NCBI GenBank assembly: GCA_963708245.1
Contig: OY970201.1
Coordinates: 1,488,001-1,552,000, forward strand
Direction: 5' to 3'
Origin: CAVYXK01 sp963708245
GTDB lineage: Bacteria; Pseudomonadota; Alphaproteobacteria; Acetobacterales; Acetobacteraceae
Length of the DNA stretch: 64,000 bases
Part shown: positions 8,516 to 17,623 of the stretch, one piece after another
How the letters are laid out: each line of letters opens with the position of its first letter
How positions within the stretch are numbered: the first letter of the stretch is position 1
Notes under the pieces: model-generated
What the model was told of the DNA's origin: nothing
Databases searched by the model: none
What the model saw: only the letters and a program-made list of their open reading frames with translations
Translations under genes and position numbers: made by a program

Positions 8516-10473
8516 CACCCGAGCTTGGTCACTTCGCACTCGCGCTGGCCGTTGCCATCGCCGCTGCGCAAGCTGTCTTACCGCTGGTCGGGGCGCACAA
8601 CCGCGACGCCAGGATGATGGCGGCGGCCCCGGCGTTGGCCGTGGGTCAGCTCCTCGCGCTGTTGACGTCATTCGGCTGCCTGATCTGGAGCGCGGTGGTC
8701 GACGATTTCTCCGTCTTCAACGTCGCGGAGAACTCCAGCAGCACCGAGCCGCTGATTTACAAGATCACCGGCACCTGGGGGAACCACGAGGGATCCATCC
8801 TGCTGTGGTGCCTGATCCTTGCCTGCTGCGGCAGCGCGGTGGCGGCCTTTGGGCGCAACCTGCCGTCCGGCCTGCGCGCCCGGGTGATCGGGGTGCTCGG
8901 CTTCACGTCGGCGGGGTTCCTGCTCTACGCCTTGACGGTGTCCAACCCGTTCCTGCGGGTCTGGCCGCCGCCGGTCGAAGGGCGGAACATCAACCCATTG
9001 CTGCAGGATCCCGGGCTGGCGATGCACCCGCCGGTGCTCTACGCGGGCTATGTCGGCTTCGCCATCCCCTTCGCTTTCGCGGTCGCGGCGCTGCTGGAAG
9101 GACGAGTGGATGCCGCCTGGGGACGGTGGGTGCGGCCCTGGACTCTGGGTGCCTGGTGCCTGCTGACCGGCGGCATCGCGCTGGGCTCATGGTGGGCGTA
9201 CTACGAGCTGGGTTGGGGCGGGTTCTGGTTCTGGGACCCGGTCGAGAACGCCAGCCTGTTGCCCTGGCTCTGCGGTACGGCACTGCTGCACTCGGCCATC
9301 GTGGTGGAGAAGCGGGAGGCGCTGAAGACCTGGACCATTCTGCTGGCGATCGGCACCTTCTCGCTCAGCCTGTGTGGCACGTTCATGGTGCGCTCGGGCA
9401 TCCTGAACTCGGTGCATGCCTTCGCCAGCGACCCGACGCGGGGGGTGTTCATCCTGGCGCTGCTGGCGATCGTCATCGGCGGGTCCCTGCTGTTGTTCGC
9501 GCTCCGCGCACCCGCGCTGGCGGCGTCCGGCATCTTCGCGCCGGTGTCGCGCGAGGGCGCGCTGGTGCTGAACAACGTGCTGCTTTGCTCGATCGCGGCT
9601 GTGGTCCTGACCGGCACGACCTATCCGCTGATCGCCGCTTTGCTGTTCAATGCGGCGCTCAGCGTCGGGCCGCCCTATTTCCACCTGACGGTGGTGCCGC
9701 TGCTGGTGCCGCTGTTCGCGGCGATGAGCGTCGGGCCGACGCTACCCTGGAAGCGCGCCGACCTGCTGCCGGCGCTCACGCGGCTGTGGTGGGCAGCGGC
9801 GCTGGCGGCGCTGGTCGGCATCGGCGCCGAGGCCGGCTTCCGCAACGCATTTGCCGCGGGCGGGTTCACCGCGGCCGCGTGGCTCATTGCCGGCGCATTT
9901 GCTGAGCTGGTCGAGCGGGTGCGGCTGTTTCGCATTCCGTTTGCCTCGACGCGGGCGCGCGCCGCGGCGCAGCCGCTGTCGGTCTGGGGGGCGGCGGTCG
10001 CGCATGCCGGAATGGGGATCACTGTGGCCGGAATTGCCGGCATGTCGCTGGCCACGAGCACGATCGTTTCAATCGCGCCGGGTTCCACTGTGCAGCTCGG
10101 CGGCTATAACTGGACCCTGCTCGCCCTGCACGATGCTCCGGGTCCTGACTATACGGCACGTGTGGCCGATATCCGGGTGACGCGCGACGGGCGGCAGGTG
10201 GCGCTGTTCCATCCCTCCCGCCGGGCTTTCGCGCAACAGCAGCAGACGGTGAGCGATACGGCAATCGAGACGAATGTTGTTCGTGACCTCTACGCCGTAA
10301 TGGGTGACGAGCGAGACGGGCAGGTGGTACTGCGGCTGCACGTCAACTATCTCGCCCCCTGGATCTGGCTCGGTGCGTTGGTCATGGCGGCGGGCGGAGG
10401 ATTGTCGTTGGCGGATCGGAGGCTGCGAGTTGGTGCCCCGGCCCGGCGCAGCGCCGCAACGGTCCCGGCCTGA
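8512..10473 (+). CDS. ccmF: Cytochrome c heme lyase subunit CcmF
   Basis: A 653-residue polytopic protein that joins heme from CcmE to apocytochrome c with CcmH and CcmI. The tryptophan-rich domain WWAYYELGWGGFWFWDP (residues about 227-243) and conserved histidines (GNHEGSILLW, LHSAIVVEK) are present. The start at 8512 overlaps the ccmE stop (ATGA); upstream in-frame ATGs lie inside ccmE and would add sequence foreign to the family. The length is normal. About 10 bases separate it from ccmG. Confidence 0.97.
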   Translation: MTPELGHFALALAVAIAAAQAVLPLVGAHNRDARMMAAAPALAVGQLLALLTSFGCLIWSAVVDDFSVFNVAENSSSTEPLIYKITGTWGNHEGSILLWCLILACCGSAVAAFGRNLPSGLRARVIGVLGFTSAGFLLYALTVSNPFLRVWPPPVEGRNINPLLQDPGLAMHPPVLYAGYVGFAIPFAFAVAALLEGRVDAAWGRWVRPWTLGAWCLLTGGIALGSWWAYYELGWGGFWFWDPVENASLLPWLCGTALLHSAIVVEKREALKTWTILLAIGTFSLSLCGTFMVRSGILNSVHAFASDPTRGVFILALLAIVIGGSLLLFALRAPALAASGIFAPVSREGALVLNNVLLCSIAAVVLTGTTYPLIAALLFNAALSVGPPYFHLTVVPLLVPLFAAMSVGPTLPWKRADLLPALTRLWWAAALAALVGIGAEAGFRNAFAAGGFTAAAWLIAGAFAELVERVRLFRIPFASTRARAAAQPLSVWGAAVAHAGMGITVAGIAGMSLATSTIVSIAPGSTVQLGGYNWTLLALHDAPGPDYTARVADIRVTRDGRQVALFHPSRRAFAQQQQTVSDTAIETNVVRDLYAVMGDERDGQVVLRLHVNYLAPWIWLGALVMAAGGGLSLADRRLRVGAPARRSAATVPA

Positions 10474-10482
10474 GGTCGCGGC

Positions 10483-11046
10483 ATGGACGCTATCACGCGC
10501 CGGCGGCTGCTGATGCTGACCCCTCTCGCCTTTGCCGCGGCGGCGGGAGGCGGGTTCTGGGGCTTGCTGATGCGCATGCAAGAGGGCAGCTACGACCCGC
10601 ACAGCCTGCCGAGCATGCTGGTCGGCAAACACCTGCCGGCATTCGCGTTGTCGGGGCAGCCGCCGTCCCCGGGCTTCTCCAACCTCGACGTCATTGCCTG
10701 GGGCCGTCCGGCGTTGGTGAATTTTTTCGCCTCCTGGTGCGTCCCCTGCATCGAAGAGGCGCCGACATTGATGCAACTCAAGGACGAGGGGGTGCCGATT
10801 TGGGGGATTGCCTACAAGGACAAGCTGGACGCGACGGCGGCTTTTCTTCAACAGCACGGCGACCCTTATGTTCGCGTCGCCCGCGACGAGCCAGGGCGTG
10901 TGGCGATCGATTTCGGGCTGTATGGCGTCCCTGAGACCTATGTGGTCGATCCCGGTGGGGTGGTGCGGTTGCGCTGGGCGGGTGGACTTTCGGATGCCAT
11001 CGTGCACGACACGATCGCGCCCCTGCTGAAATCGCTGGCGCGATGA
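10483..11046 (+). CDS. ccmG: Thiol:disulfide oxidoreductase CcmG (DsbE)
   Basis: A 187-residue membrane-anchored thioredoxin-fold protein. It reduces the haem-binding cysteines of apocytochrome c in the periplasm. The N-terminus is basic then hydrophobic (TRRRLLMLTPLAFAAAAGG). The active site FFASWCVPCIEEAP lies at about residues 83-97 and the cis-proline region is YGVPETYVVD. Its TGA overlaps the start of ccmH. Confidence 0.95.
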   Translation: MDAITRRRLLMLTPLAFAAAAGGGFWGLLMRMQEGSYDPHSLPSMLVGKHLPAFALSGQPPSPGFSNLDVIAWGRPALVNFFASWCVPCIEEAPTLMQLKDEGVPIWGIAYKDKLDATAAFLQQHGDPYVRVARDEPGRVAIDFGLYGVPETYVVDPGGVVRLRWAGGLSDAIVHDTIAPLLKSLAR

Positions 11047-11492
11047 TCCGGCCGTTTGCCGCAGTCGCCGTGATGCTTGTGCTTGCCGGCCCGGCCTGGG
11101 CGGTCAGCGACCCGGGTGAGATGCTGGCAAATCCCGTGCTGGAGCACCGCGCCGAGGCGATCGGTGAGCAGCTCCGGTGCCTCGTTTGCCAGAACGAGAG
11201 CGTCGAGCAGTCCGACGCGGACTTGGCACGCGATCTGCGCCGCATCATTCGCCAGCGCGTCCTTGCCGGCCAATCGAACCGGCAGGTCATCGACTGGATG
11301 ACAGCGCGCTATGGCGACTTCATCCGGCTGCGCCCGCCGCTTGAAGGACGCACAGTCGCGTTGTGGGGCGCTCCGGTCATCGCGCTGGCGGTCGGCGCCG
11401 GGGTTGTCCTTCTGGCTCGGCGGCAGCGCCCTGGCGAGCCGCCGCCGCTGTCGGCTGCCGAGCGGCAACGGCTGATGCAGTTGCTGGACTGA
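11043..11492 (+). CDS. ccmH: Cytochrome c maturation protein CcmH (CcmL-type)
   Basis: A 149-residue protein with a cleavable signal peptide (ending GPAWAVSD), the redox motif LRCLVCQNES at about residues 45-54, and one C-terminal membrane helix (LWGAPVIALAVGAGVVLLA). It passes reducing power from CcmG to apocytochrome c. It corresponds to the short CcmH form, with the TPR part encoded separately as CcmI. It overlaps ccmG by four bases (ATGA) and precedes ccmI by 10 bases. Confidence 0.95.
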   Translation: MIRPFAAVAVMLVLAGPAWAVSDPGEMLANPVLEHRAEAIGEQLRCLVCQNESVEQSDADLARDLRRIIRQRVLAGQSNRQVIDWMTARYGDFIRLRPPLEGRTVALWGAPVIALAVGAGVVLLARRQRPGEPPPLSAAERQRLMQLLD

Positions 11493-11502
11493 GCCGGGCC
11501 GC

Positions 11503-12216
11503 ATGAGTTCACTCTGGCTTGCGATTGCCGCACTGGCGGCGGTAGCGCTGGCGCCGCTGGCATTGTCGCTGCGCCGTCGCGTGAGCGCGCGGGGCCGGCG
11601 GGAGGCTGCGCTGGCGTTGCACCGCGCGCAGCTTGCAGAGCTCGATCGCAACCTTGCCGATGCCCGAATCGGTCCGACTGAGCATGCGGCAGCGGTCCTG
11701 GAGGTGCAGCGGCGGCTGTTGGCGGCGGCGGGGACCGCTGATCCGGTGGCGACCCTGTCCTCGTGCTCGGCGATCTGGGCGGTTCTGGCGTTGGTGCCCG
11801 TCGCGGCGGTTTTGCTTTATCTCGCCGGGGGATCGCCGGATCTGCCCGCACTTCCGCTGAAGCAGCGTCTGGCCGCGATGCAGCAGAGAGTGCGCGAGGA
11901 GGAGGCGTTGATCTCGCGGCTTCAGCAGGTGCTGCGCGGTCTTGACCCGCATTCGGACAAGGCACGCGAGGGATACATCCTGCTCGGTAATGCGGAGGCG
12001 CGGTTGGGCGATATCCCGGCGGCAGCGTCGGCGTGGCAGAGCGCCCTGGCGGCGAAGTTCGATCCGACGCTGGCTGTGGAAACGGCCGAGGCGATGACGG
12101 AAGCCAATGGGCACATGACCGATGAGGCGGCGGCCTTGTTCCGTCGTGCCCTGGCCGATGCGCCGCCGGATGCGCCGTGGCGGCCGATGGCGGAGCGGCG
12201 GTTGGACGGGGATTGA
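11503..12216 (+). CDS. ccmI: Cytochrome c maturation apocytochrome chaperone CcmI
   Basis: A 237-residue protein with two N-terminal membrane helices (about residues 3-22 and 87-106) flanking a cytoplasmic loop rich in R/E (AQLAELDRNLADARIG, the usual CcmI motif). A periplasmic TPR-like region follows (YILLGNAEARLGDIPAAASAWQSAL). It binds apocytochrome C-termini and delivers them to CcmFH. It is the last gene of the ccm run. A vapC remnant on the opposite strand overlaps no more than its last bases. Confidence 0.9.
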   Translation: MSSLWLAIAALAAVALAPLALSLRRRVSARGRREAALALHRAQLAELDRNLADARIGPTEHAAAVLEVQRRLLAAAGTADPVATLSSCSAIWAVLALVPVAAVLLYLAGGSPDLPALPLKQRLAAMQQRVREEEALISRLQQVLRGLDPHSDKAREGYILLGNAEARLGDIPAAASAWQSALAAKFDPTLAVETAEAMTEANGHMTDEAAALFRRALADAPPDAPWRPMAERRLDGD

Positions 12217-12230
12217 CCGGCGTCGTGTCG

Positions 12231-12440
12231 GCCCTCGTACCAGTTGGCACATGCGAGCCGCGCCGAGATGCGGCGGAAATGCATGGTATTGATTGTTACC
12301 AGCGCGGCCCCGACGGCCAGTGCGTGTGCGGCGATCATCATGTCCATCTCGCTGATCGGCTTACCGGCGTTGGTCAGTTGGTATCGGATGTCGGCGTACC
12401 AGTCGGCAGCATCCGCATCCCACGCCACTACCCGGACAAT
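12231..12440 (-). pseudogene. VapC-type PIN-domain toxin, remnant
   Basis: On the minus strand, about 67 codons read as the C-terminal half of a VapC toxin: VVAWDADAADWYADIRY, then GKPISEMDMMIAAHALAVGAALVTINTMHF, ending CANWYEG. The second acidic cluster and the xTxNxxxF motif of PIN RNases are present. The N-terminal half with the first catalytic Asp is replaced by unrelated sequence, and no stop follows the natural C-terminus. No antitoxin gene is seen nearby. It is a decayed toxin fragment. Confidence 0.7.
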
Positions 12441-12512
12441 CTTCAGGAACTGATGCGCCCCAATGCCAATGTGCAGTCGAGGAGCGGGCCTTGATGACAT
12501 GACGGTGGCCGC

Positions 12513-12698
12513 CTACCGCGGCGGGGTCTGGATCTGCGCACAATTTGTGCGGCCGGACATCACGCAGTCCTGGATGACCGAAGCCTGATGCAACTGGCGC
12601 ACGATGAAGATCGCTGCCAGAATTGCCACCGCGATCACCGCGAACGCAACGATGGCACCTCGACGCGAAGGCTGAGAATCGTCGTCGTCATCGGACAT
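12513..12698 (-). CDS. Small single-span membrane protein
   Basis: A 61-residue protein starting MSDDDDDSQPSRRG, followed by one membrane helix (AIVAFAVIAVAILAAIFIV) and a short tail with two cysteines (IQDCVMSGRTNCAQI). Small proteins with an acidic head, one helix and a CxMSGRxNC-type tail appear to be conserved in related bacteria, but I know no function for them. It lies 69 bases downstream of the AI-2E-type permease on the same strand. Confidence 0.6.
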   Translation of the reverse strand: MSDDDDDSQPSRRGAIVAFAVIAVAILAAIFIVRQLHQASVIQDCVMSGRTNCAQIQTPPR

Positions 12699-12767
12699 CA
12701 GCCTCGTACCCACCCTTCCCCGGCCGCGTGCCGGCTACCAGCCGCTCGCCCGCATGCACGAACGCGG

Positions 12768-13886
12768 TCATTCCCGGTCGCAATCCGGCTCGCGGTGGTC
12801 GGGGGTGAGCACCGGCAATGGCTCGCCGGCCCATTCGTTGACCAGCGTGTAGCCGACGCCAAGCAGCACCGGACCCAGGAAGATACCCAGCAGACCGAAC
12901 GCCACGGCGCCGCCGAGCACGCCCAGCACGGTCAGCAGAAACGGTAGCTCGGACCCGCGGGCGATCAGCCACGGCCGGACGACGCTGTCCGAGCCCGAGA
13001 CACATACGAGACCCCAGGCGCCCAGGAACAGCGCGTGGCCGAGATGGTCGTTGGCCAGTAGCCAGAGCGCAGCAGGGACCCAGACCACGGGCGCGCCTAC
13101 GGGGAAGACGGAAATGAAGCCGGCGAGCGCCCCCAGCAGCACCGGTCGCGGCACGCCGGCGAGCTCCAGCCCGACCCCGACCAAAACGCCTTGCATGACC
13201 GCGGTGCCGAGCAGCCCATAGACGACGCCGCGCACAGTGAGCCCGACCATCACCAGCATGCGCTCCCCGCGCGGCCCGCCTATTCGCAGCAGGATCGCCC
13301 GCGCCCGCTCCGCCATCGGCTCGCCGTAGACGTAGAAGAAGAACGCAATGAACAGCGCCAGCACGAACATTAGCACCCCGCCGGCAATGCCGAGCAGCAG
13401 GTGGAAGAGCCCCTCCAGGACGATGCCGAGGTAGGGCCTCAGTGATACCGCGGCAGCGCTGAGGTCGGCGGCCCAGCCATCCCACAGATCGGCTAGGCTC
13501 GGGCCCAGCACCGGCACGCTATGGACCCACTCAGGCGCCAGCGGCAGGCCATCGCGCAGGGCCGCTTCGATGCTGTGACGCAGGTGCATGACGTCGGTCG
13601 CACTGCCGGGTGCGACGAGCCCGAGCGGCAGCACCACGACAACCGCCGTCATCAACACCATGATCAGAGCCGCGAGCCCCCGCCGCAGCCGTAGACGAAC
13701 GGTCAGCCACTCGAACAACGGCCAAGTTGTGAAGGCCAGGATCGCGGCCCACAGCAACGCAGAGAAGAACGGATAGAGCACAAGGACGCAACCGACGGCG
13801 AGCCCGCCCAGCAACACTCCCAGCAGAACGCGTTCGGGTATGGTTTTCCCCTTTTGACTAAGCCCCGCGAAGGCCCGGACGGACAT
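12768..13886 (-). CDS. AI-2E family (YdiK/PerM-like) membrane protein
   Basis: A 372-residue polytopic protein of the AI-2E transporter family. N-terminal helices (VLLGVLLGGLAVGCVLVLYPFFSALLWA) are followed by a soluble middle part and the family segments FIAFFFYVYG and AGFISVFPVGAPVVWVPAALWLL. The start MSVRAFAG (13886) follows CCGGAAG. Members are proposed exporters of autoinducer-2 or other small solutes, or Na+/H+ antiporters; the substrate is not predictable. It is divergent from hyi. Confidence 0.85.
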   Translation of the reverse strand: MSVRAFAGLSQKGKTIPERVLLGVLLGGLAVGCVLVLYPFFSALLWAAILAFTTWPLFEWLTVRLRLRRGLAALIMVLMTAVVVVLPLGLVAPGSATDVMHLRHSIEAALRDGLPLAPEWVHSVPVLGPSLADLWDGWAADLSAAAVSLRPYLGIVLEGLFHLLLGIAGGVLMFVLALFIAFFFYVYGEPMAERARAILLRIGGPRGERMLVMVGLTVRGVVYGLLGTAVMQGVLVGVGLELAGVPRPVLLGALAGFISVFPVGAPVVWVPAALWLLANDHLGHALFLGAWGLVCVSGSDSVVRPWLIARGSELPFLLTVLGVLGGAVAFGLLGIFLGPVLLGVGYTLVNEWAGEPLPVLTPDHREPDCDRE

Positions 13887-13960
13887 GCTTCCGGGGCGGC
13901 TGGTCAAGCCTCCGGCGCGCTTCTACTCTCCGGTTGCACTTCTGGGGAGGGGCCCACCCC

Positions 13961-14737
13961 ATGCCACGCTTCGCCGCCAATTTGTCGATGATGTTCAATG
14001 AGGTGTCGTTTCTAGATCGATTCGACGCCGCCGCAAAGGCCGGCTTCAAGGCGGTGGAATTCCTGTTTCCCTATGAATATCCCGCTGGGGAAATCCGCCG
14101 CCGCCTGGACGCCAACGGGCTCAGCCAGACCCTGTTCAACATGCCGCCTGGGAACTGGGCCAAGGGCGAGCGGGGGATCGCCTGCTTGCCCGGCCGGCAG
14201 GCGGAGTTCCGCGACGGCGTCAAGCAGGCGGTCGATTATGCCGGTGCGCTGGGCTGTCCGCTGGTTCATTGCATGGCGGGGATCGTGCCGTCGAACGTGA
14301 CGGCGACGACGGCGGCGGCAGTGTACGCCGCCAATCTCGCTTGGGCGGCGGAGTACGCACAGGGATCTGGCGCCCGGATCGTCATCGAGCCGATCAACCA
14401 TCGCGACATGCCGGGCTATTTTCTGAACACTCAGGCGCAAGGCGCCGCTATCGTCGAGGCGATCGGGCGTGACCGGCTTGGGCTGCAATTCGATGTCTAT
14501 CATGTGCAGGTCACCGAAGGCGACATCACCAAGCGGATGGAACAATTCATGCCGGTGATCGCGCATATGCAAATCGCCGACGTACCAGCGCGCAACGAAC
14601 CGGGCACAGGCGAGATCGGCTGGCCGTTCGTGTTTCGCCGCATTGATGAGCTGGGCTATCGCGGCTGGATCGGTTGCGAATACCGGCCGGCCGGCGAGAC
14701 GGTAGCCGGCCTGAACTGGCTCAAGCGGCTGGTATAG
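13961..14737 (+). CDS. hyi: Hydroxypyruvate isomerase
   Basis: A 258-residue TIM-barrel sugar-phosphate-isomerase-like enzyme that interconverts hydroxypyruvate and tartronate semialdehyde. Conserved parts include FAANLSMMFNEV at the N-terminus, the metal ligands IVIEPINHRDMPGYFL (Glu) and LQFDVYHVQ (Asp/His), HMQIADVPARNEPGTGEI, and the final Glu in WIGCEYRPAG. The start at 13961 is preceded by GGGGAGG; the upstream in-frame ATG is unnecessary. It pairs with glxR downstream to feed glyoxylate-derived C3 units into glycerate. Confidence 0.93.
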   Translation: MPRFAANLSMMFNEVSFLDRFDAAAKAGFKAVEFLFPYEYPAGEIRRRLDANGLSQTLFNMPPGNWAKGERGIACLPGRQAEFRDGVKQAVDYAGALGCPLVHCMAGIVPSNVTATTAAAVYAANLAWAAEYAQGSGARIVIEPINHRDMPGYFLNTQAQGAAIVEAIGRDRLGLQFDVYHVQVTEGDITKRMEQFMPVIAHMQIADVPARNEPGTGEIGWPFVFRRIDELGYRGWIGCEYRPAGETVAGLNWLKRLV

Positions 14738-14744
14738 GCTCACC

Positions 14745-14852
14745 GGGTTCGCGAAGCGAACCGGATGAGGGGTTCGCCTGCCGCCGCACCCTCACCCCAC
14801 CACGCTCCGCGTGGCGACCTCTCACACAGAGCGGGAGAGGTGGGTTTTGCTC
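14745..14852 (+). repeat. GC-rich hairpin repeat (CTCTC...GGGAGAGG family), copy 1
   Basis: The intergenic region holds a short hairpin (GGTTCGCGAAGCGAACC, 14748-14764). It is followed by CCCTCACCCC, a GCTCCGCGTGGCGACCTCTC arm and GCGGGAGAGGTGGG. Related arrangements lie at 16880-16948 and 32184-32236. It is probably a dispersed intergenic palindrome and may act as an mRNA-stabilising or attenuating structure between hyi and glxR. Confidence 0.6.
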
Positions 14853-14866
14853 GAAGGAGACAACGC

Positions 14867-15754
14867 ATGAAGATCGGTTTCATTGGCCTCGGCATCATGG
14901 GCCGCCCGATGGCGCTCAATCTGAAAAAAGCCGGCCACGACTTGATAGTCCCGGAGCGCCGGAGCCTCACCGAAGAAATCCGTGCCGCTGCGGAGGTGGC
15001 GCCGGACAACGCCGCAGTCGCCGGCAAATCCGACGTGCTTATCCTCATGGTGCCTGACACACCCGACGTCGAAACGGTGCTGTTCGGAGAAAATGGCGCT
15101 GCCGCCGGGCTCAAGCGAGGCACGCTGGTGATCGACATGTCATCGATCAGCCCAATCGCCACCAAGGAATTCGCAAAAAAGATTAAGGCGAAGGGCTGCG
15201 ACTATCTCGACGCTCCAGTGTCCGGCGGCGAGGTCGGCGCCAAGCAGGCTACGCTTACCATCATGGTCGGCGGCCCCGACGCGGCCTTCGCCCGCGCTAA
15301 GCCGCTGTTCGAGGCGATGGGCAAGAATATCACGCACGTTGGGCCCGAGAACGGCGACGGTCAGACCTGCAAGGTTGCGAACCAGATCATCGTTGCGCTG
15401 AATATCCAGGCCGTGTCCGAAGCGCTGGTGTTCGCCGCCAAGGCCGGTGCCGATCCGGCCAAGGTGCGCGCCGCCCTTATGGGCGGGTTCGCGTCTTCGC
15501 GCATCCTCGAGGTGCACGGCGAGCGAATGATCAACGGCACCTTCAATCCCGGGTTCCGCATCCGGTTGCACCAGAAGGACCTGAACCTGGCGCTGTCGGC
15601 GGCCCGCGAACTCGACCTTGCCCTGCCGAACACCGCGGTGGCGCAACAACTATTCACGTCCTGCGCCGCGCACGGCGGCGCCGACCTCGACCATTCGGCC
15701 CTTGTCATGGCAACCGAGGGCTTGGCCGATTTTTCCATCAGGAACAAAAAATAG
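14867..15754 (+). CDS. glxR: 2-hydroxy-3-oxopropionate reductase (tartronate semialdehyde reductase)
   Basis: A 295-residue beta-hydroxyacid dehydrogenase that reduces tartronate semialdehyde to D-glycerate with NAD(P)H. The Rossmann motif GFIGLGIMGRPMALNL is at residues 4-19. The substrate motif DAPVSGGEVGAKQATL is at about 119-134, and the catalytic lysine region is GDGQTCKVANQIIV. The start at 14867 follows AAGGAG by eight bases; longer upstream frames cross the intergenic repeat. It follows hyi at 129 bases and is probably co-expressed with it in glyoxylate/glycolate use. Confidence 0.94.
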   Translation: MKIGFIGLGIMGRPMALNLKKAGHDLIVPERRSLTEEIRAAAEVAPDNAAVAGKSDVLILMVPDTPDVETVLFGENGAAAGLKRGTLVIDMSSISPIATKEFAKKIKAKGCDYLDAPVSGGEVGAKQATLTIMVGGPDAAFARAKPLFEAMGKNITHVGPENGDGQTCKVANQIIVALNIQAVSEALVFAAKAGADPAKVRAALMGGFASSRILEVHGERMINGTFNPGFRIRLHQKDLNLALSAARELDLALPNTAVAQQLFTSCAAHGGADLDHSALVMATEGLADFSIRNKK

Positions 15755-15886
15755 CGCCCGATCAGGACCGGTGCCGAATATAAATGGTTGATCCCGCCGC
15801 TCAGCCGCCATAACCTTTGGACCCATCACCGAATCGTGAGAAAGAGTGTGTCTTCTCACGAGCAGGGGGTGGGGCGGGGTAGTCGA

Positions 15887-16774
15887 ATGTCCATGCGGTT
15901 CACGGAGATCGGCCAGCAGCTCCGGGCCTATCGGCTGGAGTTGGGTCTTCGAGCGGAGGAGATCGCGGCGCGGCTCGGCGTCTCGCGCGCAGCGCTCTAC
16001 CGCTACGAGAAGGGCGAGGTCATCAAGCTCGACACCGTTAAGCGCTTGGCCGAGTTGCTGAAAATCTCTCCGTTGTCGCTGCTCGGCATCGGCGTCGAAT
16101 ATTATAATAGACCAATTGCGTATTTCGAGCGGCTGCGACAGATGGAGGAGACCGCCGACCAGATCCTGCAGCTCTTCGGGCCGCTCTGCTACCTCACCAC
16201 GTCTGACGCGTACGACGCGACGCTGGCCGAGGCGTTCGACGAAGCAGCGGCGCAGGCAACCACGGAACGTGTGGGGCTGCGCACCCAAGGCGAGCAAGTG
16301 CTGGGGATCCTTGCTGCGCGGAAGCGCATGTACGGGCTGCGCCGCCCAGGCATCATCTGTATCGTTCCATTGCAATCCGTGCGCCGCCTGCTGGAAACTG
16401 GAATCGCACCCGGTCTGCCGGTTTCCGACCGCGTCCGGCGGATGTGCCGGCAGGTGGCGGAGACCGAGATCGAGAACATGGCCGCGCTGATGGAAGCCGA
16501 ACCGATGGGGTTGCAGTTCGGCCTTCTCGCCGGCGCCGAACCGACTTCGCTGTTCATGGTGTTACGGGCACGCGACCGGGTGAGCTTGGCGATCAACCCG
16601 TTCCGCGCGGACGCCCAACCGTCCGGCCAGACCGGGGTGGCGATGATTACCGGTGCGGATGAGGCGATCGCTGCCCATCAGCGGATCGCGGAAGCTAGCT
16701 GGCGCGAGGCGCTGAAGGGCGCCGCCGGTGCCAGCCGCCTGCGCCAGCTTCTAGGCGCCACGGTCGTGAACTGA
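15887..16774 (+). CDS. XRE-family transcriptional regulator
   Basis: A 295-residue protein with an N-terminal HTH_3 domain (IGQQLRAYRLELGLRAEEIAARLGVSRAALYRYEKGEV, residues about 7-44). A long C-terminal domain without an obvious ligand fold follows (EVIKLDTVKRLAELLKISPLSLLGIGVEYY continues the HTH). The start at 15887 is chosen because the HTH begins immediately after it, although the frame is open upstream. It lies 130 bases after glxR, so it may regulate the glyoxylate genes; that is inference from position only. Confidence 0.8.
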   Translation: MSMRFTEIGQQLRAYRLELGLRAEEIAARLGVSRAALYRYEKGEVIKLDTVKRLAELLKISPLSLLGIGVEYYNRPIAYFERLRQMEETADQILQLFGPLCYLTTSDAYDATLAEAFDEAAAQATTERVGLRTQGEQVLGILAARKRMYGLRRPGIICIVPLQSVRRLLETGIAPGLPVSDRVRRMCRQVAETEIENMAALMEAEPMGLQFGLLAGAEPTSLFMVLRARDRVSLAINPFRADAQPSGQTGVAMITGADEAIAAHQRIAEASWREALKGAAGASRLRQLLGATVVN

Positions 16775-16879
16775 TCAGATCCACTGCTTCCGCTTTGCGG
16801 GGGATGTGGTTCGCCGGTCTGAGCGAAGCTGAGGGTTCGCTTCGGCGAAGGTAAGCGGGCGAACTGGGTGAGGCCTCGC

Positions 16880-16948
16880 ACCCGGCACCCGCACCTGCCG
16901 CGCTGACGCGCGGCGACCTCTCCCGCAGCGCGGGAGAGGTGGTTGGGC
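16880..16948 (+). repeat. GC-rich hairpin repeat, copy 2
   Basis: GGTGAGGCCTCGCACCCGGCACCC is followed by CGCGCTGACGCGCGG, then CGACCTCTCCCGCAGCGCGGGAGAGGTGG, whose arms CCTCTCCCGC / GCGGGAGAGG form a near-perfect stem. It lies between the XRE regulator (stop at 16774) and the NUDIX gene (start at 16985). It could terminate or insulate transcription. Confidence 0.65.
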
Positions 16949-16984
16949 ACTGGTGTGTAGCGGCAAGCACCCTATGCTGGGAGG

Positions 16985-17623
16985 ATGTCTACTCCTCCCT
17001 TTCCCGCCTACCCCGATGTCTGGATCGACTCCGACGAGCGGGTGTGGAACGGCCGCTATCCTCTTGATGTCGTGCGGTTCCGGCATCGCCGCTTCGACGG
17101 CACGACCTCGGCGGTGCGGACATGGGAGCTGTGGCGGCGCGGCCCGGCCGCTGCGCTGTTACCCTATGACCCGCAACGCGACGCGGTGGTGCTGATCGAG
17201 CAGTTCCGGCTTCCGGCCCTCGCCGCCGGACTGGATCCGGTGATGATCGAAGTGCCGGCCGGGCTGTGCGACGGGACGGAGACCGCGGAGCAGACGATCC
17301 GCCGCGAGGTGGAGGAGGAGACGGGGCTCTGTGCCGACCGGCTCGAACCGATCGGCAAGTTCCTTCTCACCTCGGGCGGCTCCGACGAGCTTTGTTCGCT
17401 GTTCGCCGGACGCGTGCAGGCGCCGCCGGCCGGACCGGAGGGTCTGTTGGGACAGGCCGGACTGGCCTCAGAGCACGAGGACATTCGCATCCGTCTCTGG
17501 CCGGCGACCGAGGCGATCGACGCCGTGCTGGCGGGACGCGTGCCCAATTCCGTCGCGGCGATCGCGCTGCTATGGCTCAACGCCCGGCGGCCGGCGCTGC
17601 GGGAACAATGGATGACAGCATGA
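16985..17623 (+). CDS. NUDIX hydrolase, ADP-ribose pyrophosphatase type
   Basis: A 212-residue NUDIX enzyme. The NUDIX box GLCDGTETAEQTIRREVEEETGL (first and last parts; residues about 88-110) has all required residues (G, REVxEExG). The preceding region (TWELWRRGPAAALLPYD...VVLIEQFRLP) is typical of ADP-ribose diphosphatases of the NudF group. It hydrolyses ADP-sugars to AMP and sugar phosphate; exact substrate preference is inferred. It starts a four-gene run with AlaX, sulfurtransferase and cystathionine beta-lyase, and its stop overlaps the alaX start. Confidence 0.9.
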   Translation: MSTPPFPAYPDVWIDSDERVWNGRYPLDVVRFRHRRFDGTTSAVRTWELWRRGPAAALLPYDPQRDAVVLIEQFRLPALAAGLDPVMIEVPAGLCDGTETAEQTIRREVEEETGLCADRLEPIGKFLLTSGGSDELCSLFAGRVQAPPAGPEGLLGQAGLASEHEDIRIRLWPATEAIDAVLAGRVPNSVAAIALLWLNARRPALREQWMTA

